Shown: positions 50,942 through 61,665 of the stretch, one piece after another
How positions within the stretch are numbered: position 1 is the stretch's first letter
Layout of the letters: the number at the start of each line of letters is the position of its first letter
From: Roseobacter sp.
GTDB taxonomy: Bacteria > Pseudomonadota > Alphaproteobacteria > Rhodobacterales > Rhodobacteraceae
Reading direction: 5' to 3'
NCBI GenBank assembly: GCA_024636475.1
Contig: JAGXHA010000043.1
Span: 1-64,000, forward strand
Length of the DNA stretch: 64,000 nucleotides
Notes under the pieces: generated by a model
The model's database searches: none
The model's input: only the letters and a program-made list of their open reading frames with translations
What the model was told of the DNA's origin: nothing
Made by a program: the position numbers and the translations under genes

Positions 50942-51045
50942 GTCATTCGTTTTAAGTGAACGATGCGTTGCGAACAATGAATTTTATTCTCAACATGACT
51001 TTACCTATCAGAGCGCGACACCTTTTGCCGCTAACGGAGCCTGAT

Positions 51046-52632
51046 ATGCTGACCTACCTGTTGCCTCTTCTTGCCGCTGCCGCCCTTCTGGGCATGGCTG
51101 CTTTTCTGCATCTCAATCGCACAGTGCCAACGCGCAGCGCTGCACGCCTGAGCGAGGTGGCAGCAGTTGGGGCGCTCTTGGTCGCGGCTGTCTCCCTTGC
51201 TGTGCTGATCACCCAAGGTGCCGGAAACAGCCCACTGATCGGGATCTTCGGCATAGGTCTGTCTGCACGCATTGATGTTATCAGCATGACGATGCTGTTG
51301 TTGGTGACATTCATCGGCTGGGTGGTGGTGCGTTATGCCCGAACATATCTGGATGGCGAACCGCGGCAGACGGATTTCACGATTTGGCTGCTTGCAACCT
51401 TGGCCGCCGTGGTCTTGTTGGTCCAATCGGGAAATGTGGTCCAGTTTGTGGGTGCCTGGATCGCGACCAGTCTGGCCCTGCACAAGTTGCTGTTGTTCTA
51501 TCCGGGCCGCATCGCAGCACAGCGCGCAGCGTATAAAAAGTTCGTCACGGCGCGGATTGGCGATGTTGCCCTTGTCTCAGCCAGCATTCTGCTGATCACC
51601 GCTTACGGGACAACGCAAATCTCGGAAATACTCAGCGCAGCAAGGCTGGGTGAAGGCGGAGGGTTGGCGATCAGTGCTGCGGCCCTGCTTGCACTTGCCG
51701 CCCTGCTGAAGTCTGCGCAATTTCCCACCCATGGCTGGCTCACCGAGGTGATGGAGGCCCCCACTCCCGTCTCGGCCCTGTTGCATGCTGGCGTCGTCAA
51801 CGGCGGAGGCTTTCTTTTGATCCGGTTTGCGGATGTCATGCTCATGTCGCCCCTCGTTCTGGCGGTATTGGTGGCAACGGGTGGTTTCACAGCGCTTTTT
51901 GGCGGCGTCGTCATGCTGACCCAACCCACAGTCAAAGTCTCGCTGGCGTGGTCAACCGTGTCGCAGATGGGGTTTATGATCTTGCAATGCGGGTTGGCGC
52001 TGTTTCCGCTCGCACTGCTGCACATCGTGGCGCACTCGCTTTACAAGGCACATTCGTTTTTGGCGGCGGGTGGCGCTGTGGAACGGATCACGGCAATTCG
52101 CAGGCCCGGCCCTATTGCGGTTCCCGATCTGGGTGCCGTCACACGCGCCTTTGGACTGGCCATCGCGATTTACGGAATAATCTATGTCGGCTCGGGGGCG
52201 CTGATCGGTTTCGGTACCAAGTCGCCACAGGCCGTCGCCTTGGGTGCCATTTTGATCTTCGGTGTGGCGTATTTGCTTGCCCAGGGGCTGGCGGATGCAG
52301 CACCGCGTAGCCTGACCCGGCGCACGGCAGTGATGTCCGTTGGAGCGACCATTGCCTATCTGGCGCTGCAACGTGGATCGGAATGGCTGACGGCTGGCAG
52401 CTTGCCCCCGGCCCCAGCCGCAGGTCCGCTTGAATGGGCGCTGATCTTGCTGTCGCTCTTCAGCTTTGGCGCGGTGGCGCTGGCGCAATCGACTCTGCCG
52501 CTGTGGTCGCATCACCCCGCGGCACAGGGCCTGCGCATTCATCTGTCAAACGGGCTTTATATCAACGCCATCGAGGATCGCCTGCTCAGAGGCTGGTCCA
52601 GAAGAACCACCCCCACAGGAGAGATATCATGA
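51046..52632 (+). CDS. dabB: DabB: NuoL/MrpA-like proton-conducting membrane subunit of a DAB inorganic-carbon transporter
   Basis: [37 protein letters not shown]; immediately upstream of a DUF2309 gene; ATG at 51046 preferred. Confidence 0.9.
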   Translation: MLTYLLPLLAAAALLGMAAFLHLNRTVPTRSAARLSEVAAVGALLVAAVSLAVLITQGAGNSPLIGIFGIGLSARIDVISMTMLLLVTFIGWVVVRYARTYLDGEPRQTDFTIWLLATLAAVVLLVQSGNVVQFVGAWIATSLALHKLLLFYPGRIAAQRAAYKKFVTARIGDVALVSASILLITAYGTTQISEILSAARLGEGGGLAISAAALLALAALLKSAQFPTHGWLTEVMEAPTPVSALLHAGVVNGGGFLLIRFADVMLMSPLVLAVLVATGGFTALFGGVVMLTQPTVKVSLAWSTVSQMGFMILQCGLALFPLALLHIVAHSLYKAHSFLAAGGAVERITAIRRPGPIAVPDLGAVTRAFGLAIAIYGIIYVGSGALIGFGTKSPQAVALGAILIFGVAYLLAQGLADAAPRSLTRRTAVMSVGATIAYLALQRGSEWLTAGSLPPAPAAGPLEWALILLSLFSFGAVALAQSTLPLWSHHPAAQGLRIHLSNGLYINAIEDRLLRGWSRRTTPTGEIS

Positions 52633-55043
52633 AGTCGGGAACACATGCCGGATTTTCAGGGCCACATCTTGAAATCATCGCGGCCTCCGAGGCGTCAAGC
52701 CGTACCATCCCGCCGCTTTGGCCTTTGTCCTCCTCCGTTGCGGTGAACCCGTTTCTGGGCCAGACCGACAAGACCCTTGCCGAAGTGTCAGGCCTTTTGG
52801 GGCGGGTTGCAGGCGTCAATGCGACGATGCCCAACGCGTGGTACAACGACCGCATCGCAGACGGCACGATCACAGATGAGGATCTGGCGGCAGCGCTGGC
52901 CAAGGCACCTTCGGGCGCACCTGCCAGCCTTGCCGCGCTCAAGGCTGCTGCAACCGCATCTGATGAACCTGTGCATGCACTTCCTACAATCGCCCAGTTG
53001 GCGCAAGGCGTGTCAGGCATCGACTGGCCAGGGTTGATCGAGGACCGGATCGGCGCTTGGGCATCTGGATATTTCGACGCGGGCCAGGCGCTGTGGCAGG
53101 TCACCCCCGGACGCGACGCCTTTGAAAGCTGGACGGTCTTTGCCAGCCGGGATTTGACACCTGAAATCGCAGGTCTCAAAGGGTTTGCGGGTTTTGTGGC
53201 AGACTTGCCGGGGCGCGCAAGAACTTCGCTTGCGCTGGCCTGTGATACGCTTGGGCTTACGCCTGACGCCTCGGCCACCTATTTCCACCAACTGCTGTTG
53301 GGCATGGGCGGGTGGTCTCAGACCGCGCGGTATCGCCTTTGGCAGGCCGAGCTTGAGGGGCGAACCGACCCAATTACCACGGACCTGCTGACAATCCGTT
53401 TGATCTGGGAACATGCACTTGTGCTTCAATACGGAGCCCAGATCGCGGATGCCTGGGCTGACATCCGCACCGCTCATGCAGCGCCCCCAATGCCGACCCC
53501 TGCGCAAATCGCTGCTGGCGTGCTGCAAACCGCGGCAGAGCGCGCAGGCCAGCGCCATCTTGCGGCAACTCTCGCCTCGCAAGGTCAGACACAGGCGACG
53601 GGTCGCCCTGGTTTGCAGGCCGCGTTTTGCATCGACGTGCGCTCCGAAGTCTTCCGGCGCGCGCTGGAAAGCCTTGATCCATCCATCCAAACCTTGGGGT
53701 TTGCAGGGTTCTTCGGTCTGACACCGTCACACCGCGACTTTGCCTCAGACGTCGAAGAAGCGCGGCTTCCGGTGCTCTTGTCACCCGGCTTGACCAGCAC
53801 GACGACGCAAAAAGGGACCGGAAATGCCGATCGGTCCGCCCGTCTGATGGCACGGGCGGTCCGCGCCTGGGGTCGGTTCAAGCTGGCTGCTGTGTCGTCT
53901 TTCGCCTTTGTCGAAGCCACTGGGCCGCTTTATGCAGCCAAGCTGGCACGCGACGCGCTGAGCCTGCCGCACGACGCCCAAAAAGCGGCACCACAGCCCC
54001 GGTTCAGCGATGATTTCGCCCTGCCCGACCGGATCGCTGCGGCAGCGAAAATCCTGCGCGCAATGTCATTGACAGACCGTTTTGCGCCATTGGTCCTCCT
54101 GGTGGGTCATGGGGCCAGCGTTGTGAACAATCCCCATGAGAGTGCCCTGCATTGTGGTGCTTGCGGCGGTTACAAAGGCGATGTGAATGCGCGGTTGCTG
54201 GCCGCGATGCTAAACGATCCCGACGTGCGTGCTGGTTTGGCACAGGATGGCATAGATGTTCCGGCAGATACCGTCTTTTTGGCCGGACTGCATGATACGA
54301 CGACGGATGCTGTGACGTTGTTTGATGGCGATACTGGCCAATCCGGCCACGCTGCCACCTTACGCAAGACCAAGGACTGGCTGGCGGCAGCAGGCAAAAT
54401 CACCCGGACAGAACGTGCCTTGCGGCTGCCCCGCGCAGAAGGGGCCGCAACGCTCAAGCAGCGCAGCACAGACTGGGCTGAAACCCGTCCCGAATGGGCA
54501 CTGGCTGGATGCAGCGCCCTGATTGCGGCACCGCGCAGCAGAACCCGGGGCAAGGGGTTGGCCGGGCGTGCTTTTCTGCACGACTACGACTGGACCAAAG
54601 ATGACGGGTTTGGTGTGTTGGAACTTATCCTGACCGCGCCCGTCGTCGTCGCAAGCTGGATCAGCCTGCAATATTACGGGTCTGTCGTTGCGCCGGATGT
54701 TTTCGGCGCCGGCAACAAGTTGTTGCACAATGTCTCTGGTGGCATTGGCGTTCTGGAAGGCAACGGTGGCAATCTGCGCACGGGACTGCCCTGGCAATCG
54801 GTGCACGACGGCGAACGTTTCGCCCATGATCCGCTGCGCCTCTCGGTCTGCGTCGAAGCACCTGCCAAGGCGGTTTGCGACGTGCTTGCCCGCCACCCGC
54901 AGGTCAAGGCGCTGTTCGACAACAACTGGCTGCATCTGGTTTTGTTGGATGAAGACGGCCAGATGGTGCACAGATACATTGGCGATCTGGCGTGGGAGGC
55001 CATCAAGGTGCCCTCGGACACCGCGCTAGAGGCAGCAGCATAA
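52629..55043 (+). CDS. dabA: DabA: DUF2309/UPF0753 zinc protein of the DAB inorganic-carbon transporter
   Basis: [48 protein letters not shown] overlap with dabB; ATG at 52629 preferred. Confidence 0.92.
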   Translation: MKSGTHAGFSGPHLEIIAASEASSRTIPPLWPLSSSVAVNPFLGQTDKTLAEVSGLLGRVAGVNATMPNAWYNDRIADGTITDEDLAAALAKAPSGAPASLAALKAAATASDEPVHALPTIAQLAQGVSGIDWPGLIEDRIGAWASGYFDAGQALWQVTPGRDAFESWTVFASRDLTPEIAGLKGFAGFVADLPGRARTSLALACDTLGLTPDASATYFHQLLLGMGGWSQTARYRLWQAELEGRTDPITTDLLTIRLIWEHALVLQYGAQIADAWADIRTAHAAPPMPTPAQIAAGVLQTAAERAGQRHLAATLASQGQTQATGRPGLQAAFCIDVRSEVFRRALESLDPSIQTLGFAGFFGLTPSHRDFASDVEEARLPVLLSPGLTSTTTQKGTGNADRSARLMARAVRAWGRFKLAAVSSFAFVEATGPLYAAKLARDALSLPHDAQKAAPQPRFSDDFALPDRIAAAAKILRAMSLTDRFAPLVLLVGHGASVVNNPHESALHCGACGGYKGDVNARLLAAMLNDPDVRAGLAQDGIDVPADTVFLAGLHDTTTDAVTLFDGDTGQSGHAATLRKTKDWLAAAGKITRTERALRLPRAEGAATLKQRSTDWAETRPEWALAGCSALIAAPRSRTRGKGLAGRAFLHDYDWTKDDGFGVLELILTAPVVVASWISLQYYGSVVAPDVFGAGNKLLHNVSGGIGVLEGNGGNLRTGLPWQSVHDGERFAHDPLRLSVCVEAPAKAVCDVLARHPQVKALFDNNWLHLVLLDEDGQMVHRYIGDLAWEAIKVPSDTALEAAA

Positions 55044-55054
55044 GACACGCCAAC

Positions 55055-55085
55055 AAAGGCAAGCAGATTGGACATGCTTGCCTTT
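55055..55085 (+). terminator. Perfect 11-bp hairpin after dabA
   Basis: AAAGGCAAGCA-N9-TGCTTGCCTTT; no clear U-tract beyond TTT. Confidence 0.6.
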
Positions 55086-55133
55086 GGAGGTCTGATGTAG
55101 GAGTTTGCAGGCTCAACCAAAGGAGACTGCGAC

Positions 55134-55463
55134 ATGATGATTTACGGGATCAGCACCTGTGCGGTTTGCCAAAAGGCCCGCAAGGCATTGGAAGCGGAAC
55201 GCAAGGACGTTATCTTTCGCGATGTTCGGGCCAACCCTTTGGACGAGGCTGAACTGGCTGAATTGATTGCCGAATTTGGGGATCGTTTGGTTGACCGGAC
55301 AACCAATGACTACCGCGCGCTTAGCACGTGGCTGAAAAACTCTGAAGCCGCTGCGCAAATATCGTCACAACCCAAGTTGATGGCCCGCCCTGTGATCCGC
55401 GATCACGACCAGTTCTATCTGGGCTGGGACGATGCTGTTCAAAAAGCGCTGCTTGAAAGCTGA
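55134..55463 (+). CDS. ArsC/Spx-like thioredoxin-fold protein
   Basis: MIYGISTCAVCQKARKALEAERKDVIFRDVRANPLDEAEL; CxxC and Arg in KLMARPVI. Confidence 0.8.
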   Translation: MMIYGISTCAVCQKARKALEAERKDVIFRDVRANPLDEAELAELIAEFGDRLVDRTTNDYRALSTWLKNSEAAAQISSQPKLMARPVIRDHDQFYLGWDDAVQKALLES

Positions 55464-55592
55464 CTTGGTTAGGCCAAAGCGCCCCCCCATCACACACACA
55501 GGCCATTGTTTTTTGCGGGAATAAAGGCCGCGCCCCTTGCCCAACTGGCCTGATCAGGCTTAGCTGTCGGAAAGATCAGAAGGAGCGGAAAG

Positions 55593-55760
55593 GTGCCTCC
55601 CCCCCAAATAAAATCCGCCCCACACGGCATGATCCAAGTTGTGAGCCCTGATCTGATAGCCATACTGGACGGTCCACCCGATGCTGCCAGTTTCCGGAAT
55701 GCGCCGCGTTTGCTGGCCAAGGGACCGCCCCCTTGGCTGTGGATGCAAGCGCATGACTGA
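55593..55760 (+). CDS. Candidate small protein (55 aa), translationally coupled to the glycosyltransferase
   Basis: GTG start 7 nt after AAGGAG; MPPPQIKSAPHGMIQVVSPDLIAILDGPPDAASFRNAPRLLAKGPPPWLWMQAHD*; stop overlaps the GT start (ATGACTGA). Confidence 0.4.
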   Translation: MPPPQIKSAPHGMIQVVSPDLIAILDGPPDAASFRNAPRLLAKGPPPWLWMQAHD

Positions 55761-57399
55761 TCCTGATCGCAATGCCGCCATCTGGTACAAAGACGACGGT
55801 TATCGCCCCGATAAAAACGGCATCAACGGGCGGCGCGTGGCGGGTGCATCCTTTCTCAAGGGGTTCTTTTCCCACGCCGATGTCTCTGAGTTCGTGTCTC
55901 TGACCACAGGCAGCCAAAGCGCCGACAGCTTTGCTGATCTGTTGAAAGAACACGGGCGCGACCTGCCGGCGCGTGCCGCCTTCGAAGAGAAACCCCAGCA
56001 GATGAACACCGTCGGAACGGTCTATTTTCCGGCCCCCAACTATGCGGATCTGTTGTGGAAGCGGCAGGCGTTCGGGATGGACGCCTATTCGATTTGCGGC
56101 ATTACCCACACCACGGCCACCCAAGCGGTGATGCGGGGCATGCATGATCTGCGGGCCGGACCGCAAGCCGAGTGGGACGCGGTGATCTGCACCTCAAAGT
56201 CGGTACATGCCGCCACGTTGCGCAATATCGAACTTGCAGACGAAGCCCTGAAGGCACGCTTTGGCAGCCTGCCCCCACGGCCACAAATGCCCGTGATCCC
56301 GCTGGGCATAAATTGCGATGATTTCGCCCATGATCCGGTGGCGGCACACGATCTGCGCACCCGTTTGGGCTGGACCGATGACGACATCGCCGTGGTAACC
56401 TTGTCGCGGCTTTTGCCCTACGGCAAATTTGATCCCGGCCCATTGTTTGTGGCCCTGCAACGGGCGCAAACGGCGCTTGGCACCACCAAACGTTTGCATT
56501 TCATCGCCTGCGGTATTTTCTCGGATGACTATTCGCGCAACGTGTTCAGCGAATGCGCCGCCCTGTTGATGCCGGATGTGTCCTATTTACATATGGACGG
56601 TGCCGATGCGACCGCGCGCAAAGAGGTCTTGTCGGGTGGCGATATTTTCACCTTTCCCATCGACAATATCCAGGAAACCTTTGGCCTTGCCCCGATCGAG
56701 GCGATGGCAGCCGGACTGCCGGTTGTTGTGTCGGACTGGGACGGCATGCGCGATACGGTGACACCCGACGTCGGGTTTCGCATCCCGACCCGCACGGTAC
56801 AGCCCAACGCGAGCCGCCCCGAGGGCATGGGGTATCTGAGCGGCAGCCTGTCATATCCGCAGTATAGCGCGCGGCTGTCTTCGCTCACGTCGATTGATGT
56901 GGGGCAAATGGCGGATGCGTTTGCCGAACTTGCGCGCAACGCAGACCTGCGCCAGCGCATGGGGCGTGCCGCACAACAGCACGCCAGAACGGTGTATGAC
57001 TGGGCCAATATCATCCCTGTCATGCAGGATTTATGGCGTGAGTTGGCCCAGATCAGACGGGCCAGCAGGACCGTGCAGTCGCGCGCCAATCCGGTTGGCC
57101 CGCTTCCGTTCGATCTGTTTGCCAGCTACGCAAGCGAAGCGCATATGACCCATTCAGAGCCCTTCATCGCCACCGGCACCGTGCAGCTGTTGCGCGAAAT
57201 CTATAAAGCCCGCCGCATCGGCAAGATCGGCAATCCCTTTGAAAGGCAAACGACGCTGGAGCGAGTCATGTCAGGCCTGATCGGGGAGCCGGCCAAGGAT
57301 ATCGCGACGCTTGCAAAAGAGCTGAAATGGAACCCGCTGACGATCGAGCGCAGTGTGCTGTTTCTGCTTAAGTACGGATTGATCACACCCAAACACTAA
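55753..57399 (+). CDS. Glycosyltransferase family 4-type protein with C-terminal winged-helix-like extension
   Basis: VVTLSRLLPYGKFDP, FTFPIDNIQETFGLAPIEAMAAGLPVVVSDWDGMRDTV; ATG at 55753 preferred over ORF start 55681. Confidence 0.83.
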   Translation: MTDPDRNAAIWYKDDGYRPDKNGINGRRVAGASFLKGFFSHADVSEFVSLTTGSQSADSFADLLKEHGRDLPARAAFEEKPQQMNTVGTVYFPAPNYADLLWKRQAFGMDAYSICGITHTTATQAVMRGMHDLRAGPQAEWDAVICTSKSVHAATLRNIELADEALKARFGSLPPRPQMPVIPLGINCDDFAHDPVAAHDLRTRLGWTDDDIAVVTLSRLLPYGKFDPGPLFVALQRAQTALGTTKRLHFIACGIFSDDYSRNVFSECAALLMPDVSYLHMDGADATARKEVLSGGDIFTFPIDNIQETFGLAPIEAMAAGLPVVVSDWDGMRDTVTPDVGFRIPTRTVQPNASRPEGMGYLSGSLSYPQYSARLSSLTSIDVGQMADAFAELARNADLRQRMGRAAQQHARTVYDWANIIPVMQDLWRELAQIRRASRTVQSRANPVGPLPFDLFASYASEAHMTHSEPFIATGTVQLLREIYKARRIGKIGNPFERQTTLERVMSGLIGEPAKDIATLAKELKWNPLTIERSVLFLLKYGLITPKH

Positions 57400-57572
57400 A
57401 CCTGCCTTTGGCCTCGATCTCTTGCAGTTTTTGGCGGTTCCCATGGGATTTGCGACGTAAACAACCGACTTTTCTTTGGAACCAACTGCCCCCATAAGGC
57501 GTCAAACCCCACAAGGCCGGTCATCCGGGCCGTTAGCCTTGGGCTATCCGATGTTCAACAAAGAGAGTGCTC

Positions 57573-60008
57573 ATGCCAGACGTTACCAATTCCGCCGCCC
57601 CAAGCGCCCGACCATTTCAGAACTTTGCAGCGTTTTTGATCCTCTCCCTTTTCGCCTTGATGCCCATAATGGCAAACGCGCAATCTTTTTTGCCCGGCGC
57701 AGATGCACCGGCTTCGCAAGAACAGGCGTCTGAAACATCGACCGCTTCGGATCAAACACCCTTGGCCACCCTTCTGGAAGTGTTGAAAGATGATACCGCG
57801 CGCGCGGCCTTGATCGCTGATCTGGAAAAAACCGTGACGCCCGAAGCCTCTGCCGATGGCATCATGCCAATCGAACAGGTGGCACAGGCCGCCACGGAAG
57901 ACGGGATTTCAATCGGGCGTCAAATTGCAGAGATCACGCAGACGGTTGGTCAGGATGCCGTTGAAACAGTGTCGGCGTTCTGGACAGCCCTCAAGGGCGG
58001 CGGGGGCGTATTCTCTGGGCTAAGCGGTGCTGAACTCTCGGTACTTTTGGATGCCATCCCAGGGATTCTGGCAGTCATCGCCATCACAGTCGCGCTTTTT
58101 GTCGTGCTGCGCAGACTGGCCCGCCAGCTTTATCAACGGATGGGGCGCAAATCGCAGAGGGTTGGCGTTTTGGGGTCCATCGGCCTGTTCTTGGGGTCAA
58201 ACCTGCTGGATGCACTGATCGTGATCATCGCTTGGGCCGCTGGTTATCTGATCACCATATTTGCAGTAGGTGACTTTGGCCAGATTGGTATCCGCCAGTC
58301 GATGTATCTGAATGCCTTCTTGCTGGTGGAAATGACCAAGGTGGTGATCCGTTCGTTTCTGTCACCCGTTGCCTCTGGCCTGCGGATCGTGCCGGTCAGT
58401 GATCTGGCCGCACAAGCGTTGACACGTTATCTTAGTATCGTTGTGAGCGTTTTGGGCTATGGCCAGCTTTTGGTTGTTCCTATCGTCAATCAAAGCGTAA
58501 ACACCGCGGCTGGGTCAGGTGTATCTGCCCTGCTGTCGGTCCTGGTGCTGATGTACTTTGTCTACATCGTCGTGCGCCGCCGCAAGGACGTTACGCGCTG
58601 GCTTCAGAACGAGGCGGAAACCACCCTGCCAATCGAGACAGAAGAAGATCCCATGGCTCGGGTTCCGAGCGTGCCACAGCATGGCTTTATCATGCGCATC
58701 GTGCTGGCGCTGGCCGGAATATGGCATTGGGCTGCACTGATCTATATCGCCGGAATGTTCATCGTCGTGATGACGCAACCCGCCGATGTGACCCTGAACG
58801 CAATTATCGGCTCGGGCAAAATTCTGGTTGCCATCATCATCGCAGCTTTGCTGTCGGGATGGCTGGCGCGCGCCGTTCATCGCGGTATTCCCCTGCCCGA
58901 AGATATCAACGCAAAGCTGCCCTTGCTTGAGCGGAGGATCAATACCTTCGTGCCACGTGCCTTTAGCTTGCTGCGGCTGGTCCTGCTGGCCTTTGTGCTG
59001 CTGTTCACCCTCGATGTCATCGGCATGATCGACATGCGCGGATGGCTGGAAAGCCAGGTCGGACTGGCTTTGACCACCGCCCTGATCTCGGTTGGGCTGA
59101 TCCTGACCGTGTCTTTCGGCGTCTGGCTGGCGCTGACATCCTTCGTGGATTACAAATTGAACCCCGAATATGGTGCCGTGCCCACCTCACGCGAGACGAC
59201 ATTGCTGACGTTGCTGCGCAATGCCGCCACCATCGCACTTGTCGTTTTGACGTTGATGTTTGTCCTAAGCGAGATTGGGCTAGATATCGGCCCGCTTTTG
59301 GCCTCGGCTGGTGTGCTGGGTCTGGCTATCGGTTTTGGTGCGCAAAAGATGGTGCAAGACATCATCACAGGCATCTTCATCCAGTTCGAGAACGTCATCA
59401 ACGTCGGCGATGTGATCACCGTGGGCGGCACCACCGGCACGGTTGAAAAGCTGTCCGTCCGCTCGGTTTCCTTGCGCGATGTGCAAGGCGTGTTCCACAT
59501 GATCCCATTTTCCACCGTGGATATGGTCAGCAACTACATGCGTGGATTTGCCTATACAGTGACCGATATGGGCATCGCGTACCGCGAGAATGTCGAAGAG
59601 GCCAGGCAGGCCATGTTCGATGCCTTTGATCTGATGATGGCAAACGAACCCGATACCGCTGCGACCATCATTGGAGAGCTGGAATGGTTCGGCGTGCAGT
59701 CGCTGGGCGACAGCGCTGTCGTGCTGCGCACGCGGATCAAGACCGATCCGGGCAAGCAGTGGGGCATTGGCCGCATGTTCAACGGCTATCTCAAGACGGT
59801 GTTCGACGAACGGGGCATTGAAATCCCCTTCCCGCAGCAGACCATCTGGCTGGGCGAGAACAAGGACGGCACAACGCAACCGTTCAAGATCGAAGGGCCG
59901 GAAAAGAAGGCATCAAAGCCCGCCGCCAAAACGCCAACCAAGAAGATCGAAGCCGATGATGTGCCTGACAGCGACGAAGCTGATGGTGACGGTGGATCAG
60001 ACCGCTAA
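57573..60008 (+). CDS. MscS-family mechanosensitive ion channel, large variant with signal peptide
   Basis: GPLLASAGVLGLAIGFGAQKMVQDIITGIFIQFENVINVGDVITVGGTTGTVEKLSVRSVSLRD. Confidence 0.92.
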   Translation: MPDVTNSAAPSARPFQNFAAFLILSLFALMPIMANAQSFLPGADAPASQEQASETSTASDQTPLATLLEVLKDDTARAALIADLEKTVTPEASADGIMPIEQVAQAATEDGISIGRQIAEITQTVGQDAVETVSAFWTALKGGGGVFSGLSGAELSVLLDAIPGILAVIAITVALFVVLRRLARQLYQRMGRKSQRVGVLGSIGLFLGSNLLDALIVIIAWAAGYLITIFAVGDFGQIGIRQSMYLNAFLLVEMTKVVIRSFLSPVASGLRIVPVSDLAAQALTRYLSIVVSVLGYGQLLVVPIVNQSVNTAAGSGVSALLSVLVLMYFVYIVVRRRKDVTRWLQNEAETTLPIETEEDPMARVPSVPQHGFIMRIVLALAGIWHWAALIYIAGMFIVVMTQPADVTLNAIIGSGKILVAIIIAALLSGWLARAVHRGIPLPEDINAKLPLLERRINTFVPRAFSLLRLVLLAFVLLFTLDVIGMIDMRGWLESQVGLALTTALISVGLILTVSFGVWLALTSFVDYKLNPEYGAVPTSRETTLLTLLRNAATIALVVLTLMFVLSEIGLDIGPLLASAGVLGLAIGFGAQKMVQDIITGIFIQFENVINVGDVITVGGTTGTVEKLSVRSVSLRDVQGVFHMIPFSTVDMVSNYMRGFAYTVTDMGIAYRENVEEARQAMFDAFDLMMANEPDTAATIIGELEWFGVQSLGDSAVVLRTRIKTDPGKQWGIGRMFNGYLKTVFDERGIEIPFPQQTIWLGENKDGTTQPFKIEGPEKKASKPAAKTPTKKIEADDVPDSDEADGDGGSDR

Positions 60009-60028
60009 AGCTCTGATTTAAAAACAAG

Positions 60029-60065
60029 AAAAAAGCCCCCGGTCCCGCGTGACCAGGGGCTTTTT
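60029..60065. terminator. Bidirectional terminator between the mscS-like and TPP-enzyme genes
   Basis: AAAAGCCCC-c-GGTC-ccgcgt-GACC-a-GGGGCTTTTT, flanked by A- and T-tracts. Confidence 0.88.
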
Positions 60066-60081
60066 CGTTTTCCGTCGCTGT

Positions 60082-61650
60082 TTAAAGCACCGCTTCGATC
60101 AGATAGGGGCCTTTGGTTGCCAGACCGGTCTCGATCGCAATCTCAAGCGCTGCGCAGTCGCTGACTTGGGTCGCGTCAACACCCATTGACCGCGCCATAT
60201 CGACAAACTTCAAGGTCGGGCGGTCCAACGACAGCATGTCCATCGCTTTGGGGCCTGCGTTGCTGACCCCTACATTGGTCAACTCTCCGCGCAGGATCTT
60301 GTAGACGCGATTGGCGAAAATCACGACCGTCACATCCAATTCTTCACGCGCCATCGTCCACAGCGCCTGCACGGTATACATCGCGCTGCCGTCTCCGACC
60401 AAAGCCAGCACTTTCCGGTCCGGGCAGGCCACCGCAGCCCCGATCGCCACGGGCATTCCATAGCCGATCGAGCCGCCGCAATTGTTCAGCCAGGTGTGTT
60501 TCGGCGCGCCCGCAGTGGCAGGAAAAAAGCTGCGCCCCGTGGTGATCGCTTCGTCTACGACGATGGCGTTTTCAGGGATCGTGCGGCCCAGAACCTGCGC
60601 GATCCTGTCCGGATCGAGAGGGCCGTCTGGTTTTTCGGGCAAGGTGCTGGCTGCGACATGTGCCGGGGCCACATCGACGGCGCCAGCGCCTTGGCAAAGC
60701 GCGTCGAGGGCATCGTTGATGTCTTGCGATGTTTTGCACAAATCAATGATTTCAGCCCCAGGTGCCGTCAGGATCGCAGGTTTTCCGGGATAGGCAAAGA
60801 ATCCGATGGGCGCACGCGCACCGACCAAGACGATACGTTTGAAGGGCACCAGCGCTTCAAGCGCTTGGTCAATCGGATAGGGTACACGGTTGATTTTAAC
60901 GCGCCCTGCCCCGCGCTCCAGCGTTGAATTGGACCATTCGCACAGCAGATTGCACCCTGTCTTTGCGGCGATGCGGCCTGCAACCTCCAGCGTTCCCTCG
61001 CCAAGAGCAGCCCCACCCAACAGCAGCAAACTATCGGGTCCGGACAATGCCGCAATCGCGCCTTCCAAAGCGGCTTCGTCATAGGCAGGTCGCGCAACCG
61101 GTGCAATTGGTTGTGCCACTACCCCGCCATCGTTCCACGCCGTGTCGCTGGGCAACATCAGCGTCGCAACCTGACCGGGGGCAATGTTGGCGGCATGAAC
61201 CGCTTTTGCCGCATCCGCCCCCACATCGGTGGCCGACAGGGACGTGTGCACCCAATGTGACACCGGCCGCGCAATCCCTTCGATGTCCGACGTCAATGGC
61301 GCATCAAGCTCGATATGGCTGACGGCATGTTCACCGACAATATTGACCACGCCAGACCCAGCCTTTTTCGCATTATGCAGATTGGAAAGTCCGTTCGCCA
61401 AGCCCGGCCCAAGGTGCAGCAAGGTGCAGGCCGGTTTGCCCGCCATGCGGAAATATCCGTCGGCTGCCCCTGTCGCCACGCCCTCTTGCAGCACAAGGAT
61501 CGACCGCATACCGGGCACATGGTCAAGGGCGGCCACAAAATGCATCTCGGAGGTACCGGGATTGGTAAAACAAGTATCAAGCCCACTATCGAGCAGCGTT
61601 TTCACAAGGCTTTCAGCACCGTTCATCGGCGTTTTATCTGAGGTGCTCAC
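60082..61650 (-). CDS. Thiamine-pyrophosphate enzyme (acetolactate synthase large subunit / benzoylformate decarboxylase-like)
   Basis: TCFTNPGTSEMHFVAALDHVPGMRSILVLQEGVATGAADGYFRM (Glu), LALVGDGSAMYTVQALWTMAREELDVTVVIFAN (TPP motif). Confidence 0.87.
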   Translation of the reverse strand: MSTSDKTPMNGAESLVKTLLDSGLDTCFTNPGTSEMHFVAALDHVPGMRSILVLQEGVATGAADGYFRMAGKPACTLLHLGPGLANGLSNLHNAKKAGSGVVNIVGEHAVSHIELDAPLTSDIEGIARPVSHWVHTSLSATDVGADAAKAVHAANIAPGQVATLMLPSDTAWNDGGVVAQPIAPVARPAYDEAALEGAIAALSGPDSLLLLGGAALGEGTLEVAGRIAAKTGCNLLCEWSNSTLERGAGRVKINRVPYPIDQALEALVPFKRIVLVGARAPIGFFAYPGKPAILTAPGAEIIDLCKTSQDINDALDALCQGAGAVDVAPAHVAASTLPEKPDGPLDPDRIAQVLGRTIPENAIVVDEAITTGRSFFPATAGAPKHTWLNNCGGSIGYGMPVAIGAAVACPDRKVLALVGDGSAMYTVQALWTMAREELDVTVVIFANRVYKILRGELTNVGVSNAGPKAMDMLSLDRPTLKFVDMARSMGVDATQVSDCAALEIAIETGLATKGPYLIEAVL

Positions 61651-61665
61651 GTCATATTCCTTTTC

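Noticed and set aside
52434-52628. 65-aa N-terminal extension of DabA
   Set aside because: Out-of-frame read through the end of dabB; ATG 52629 overlaps the dabB stop and fits the DUF2309 N-terminus.
55482-55605. Two C7 tracts near the glycosyltransferase as phase-variation switches
   Set aside because: One is intergenic. Slippage at the other in the +1 direction runs straight into TAA (55609-55611) and would not fuse to the GT; 7 C is short.
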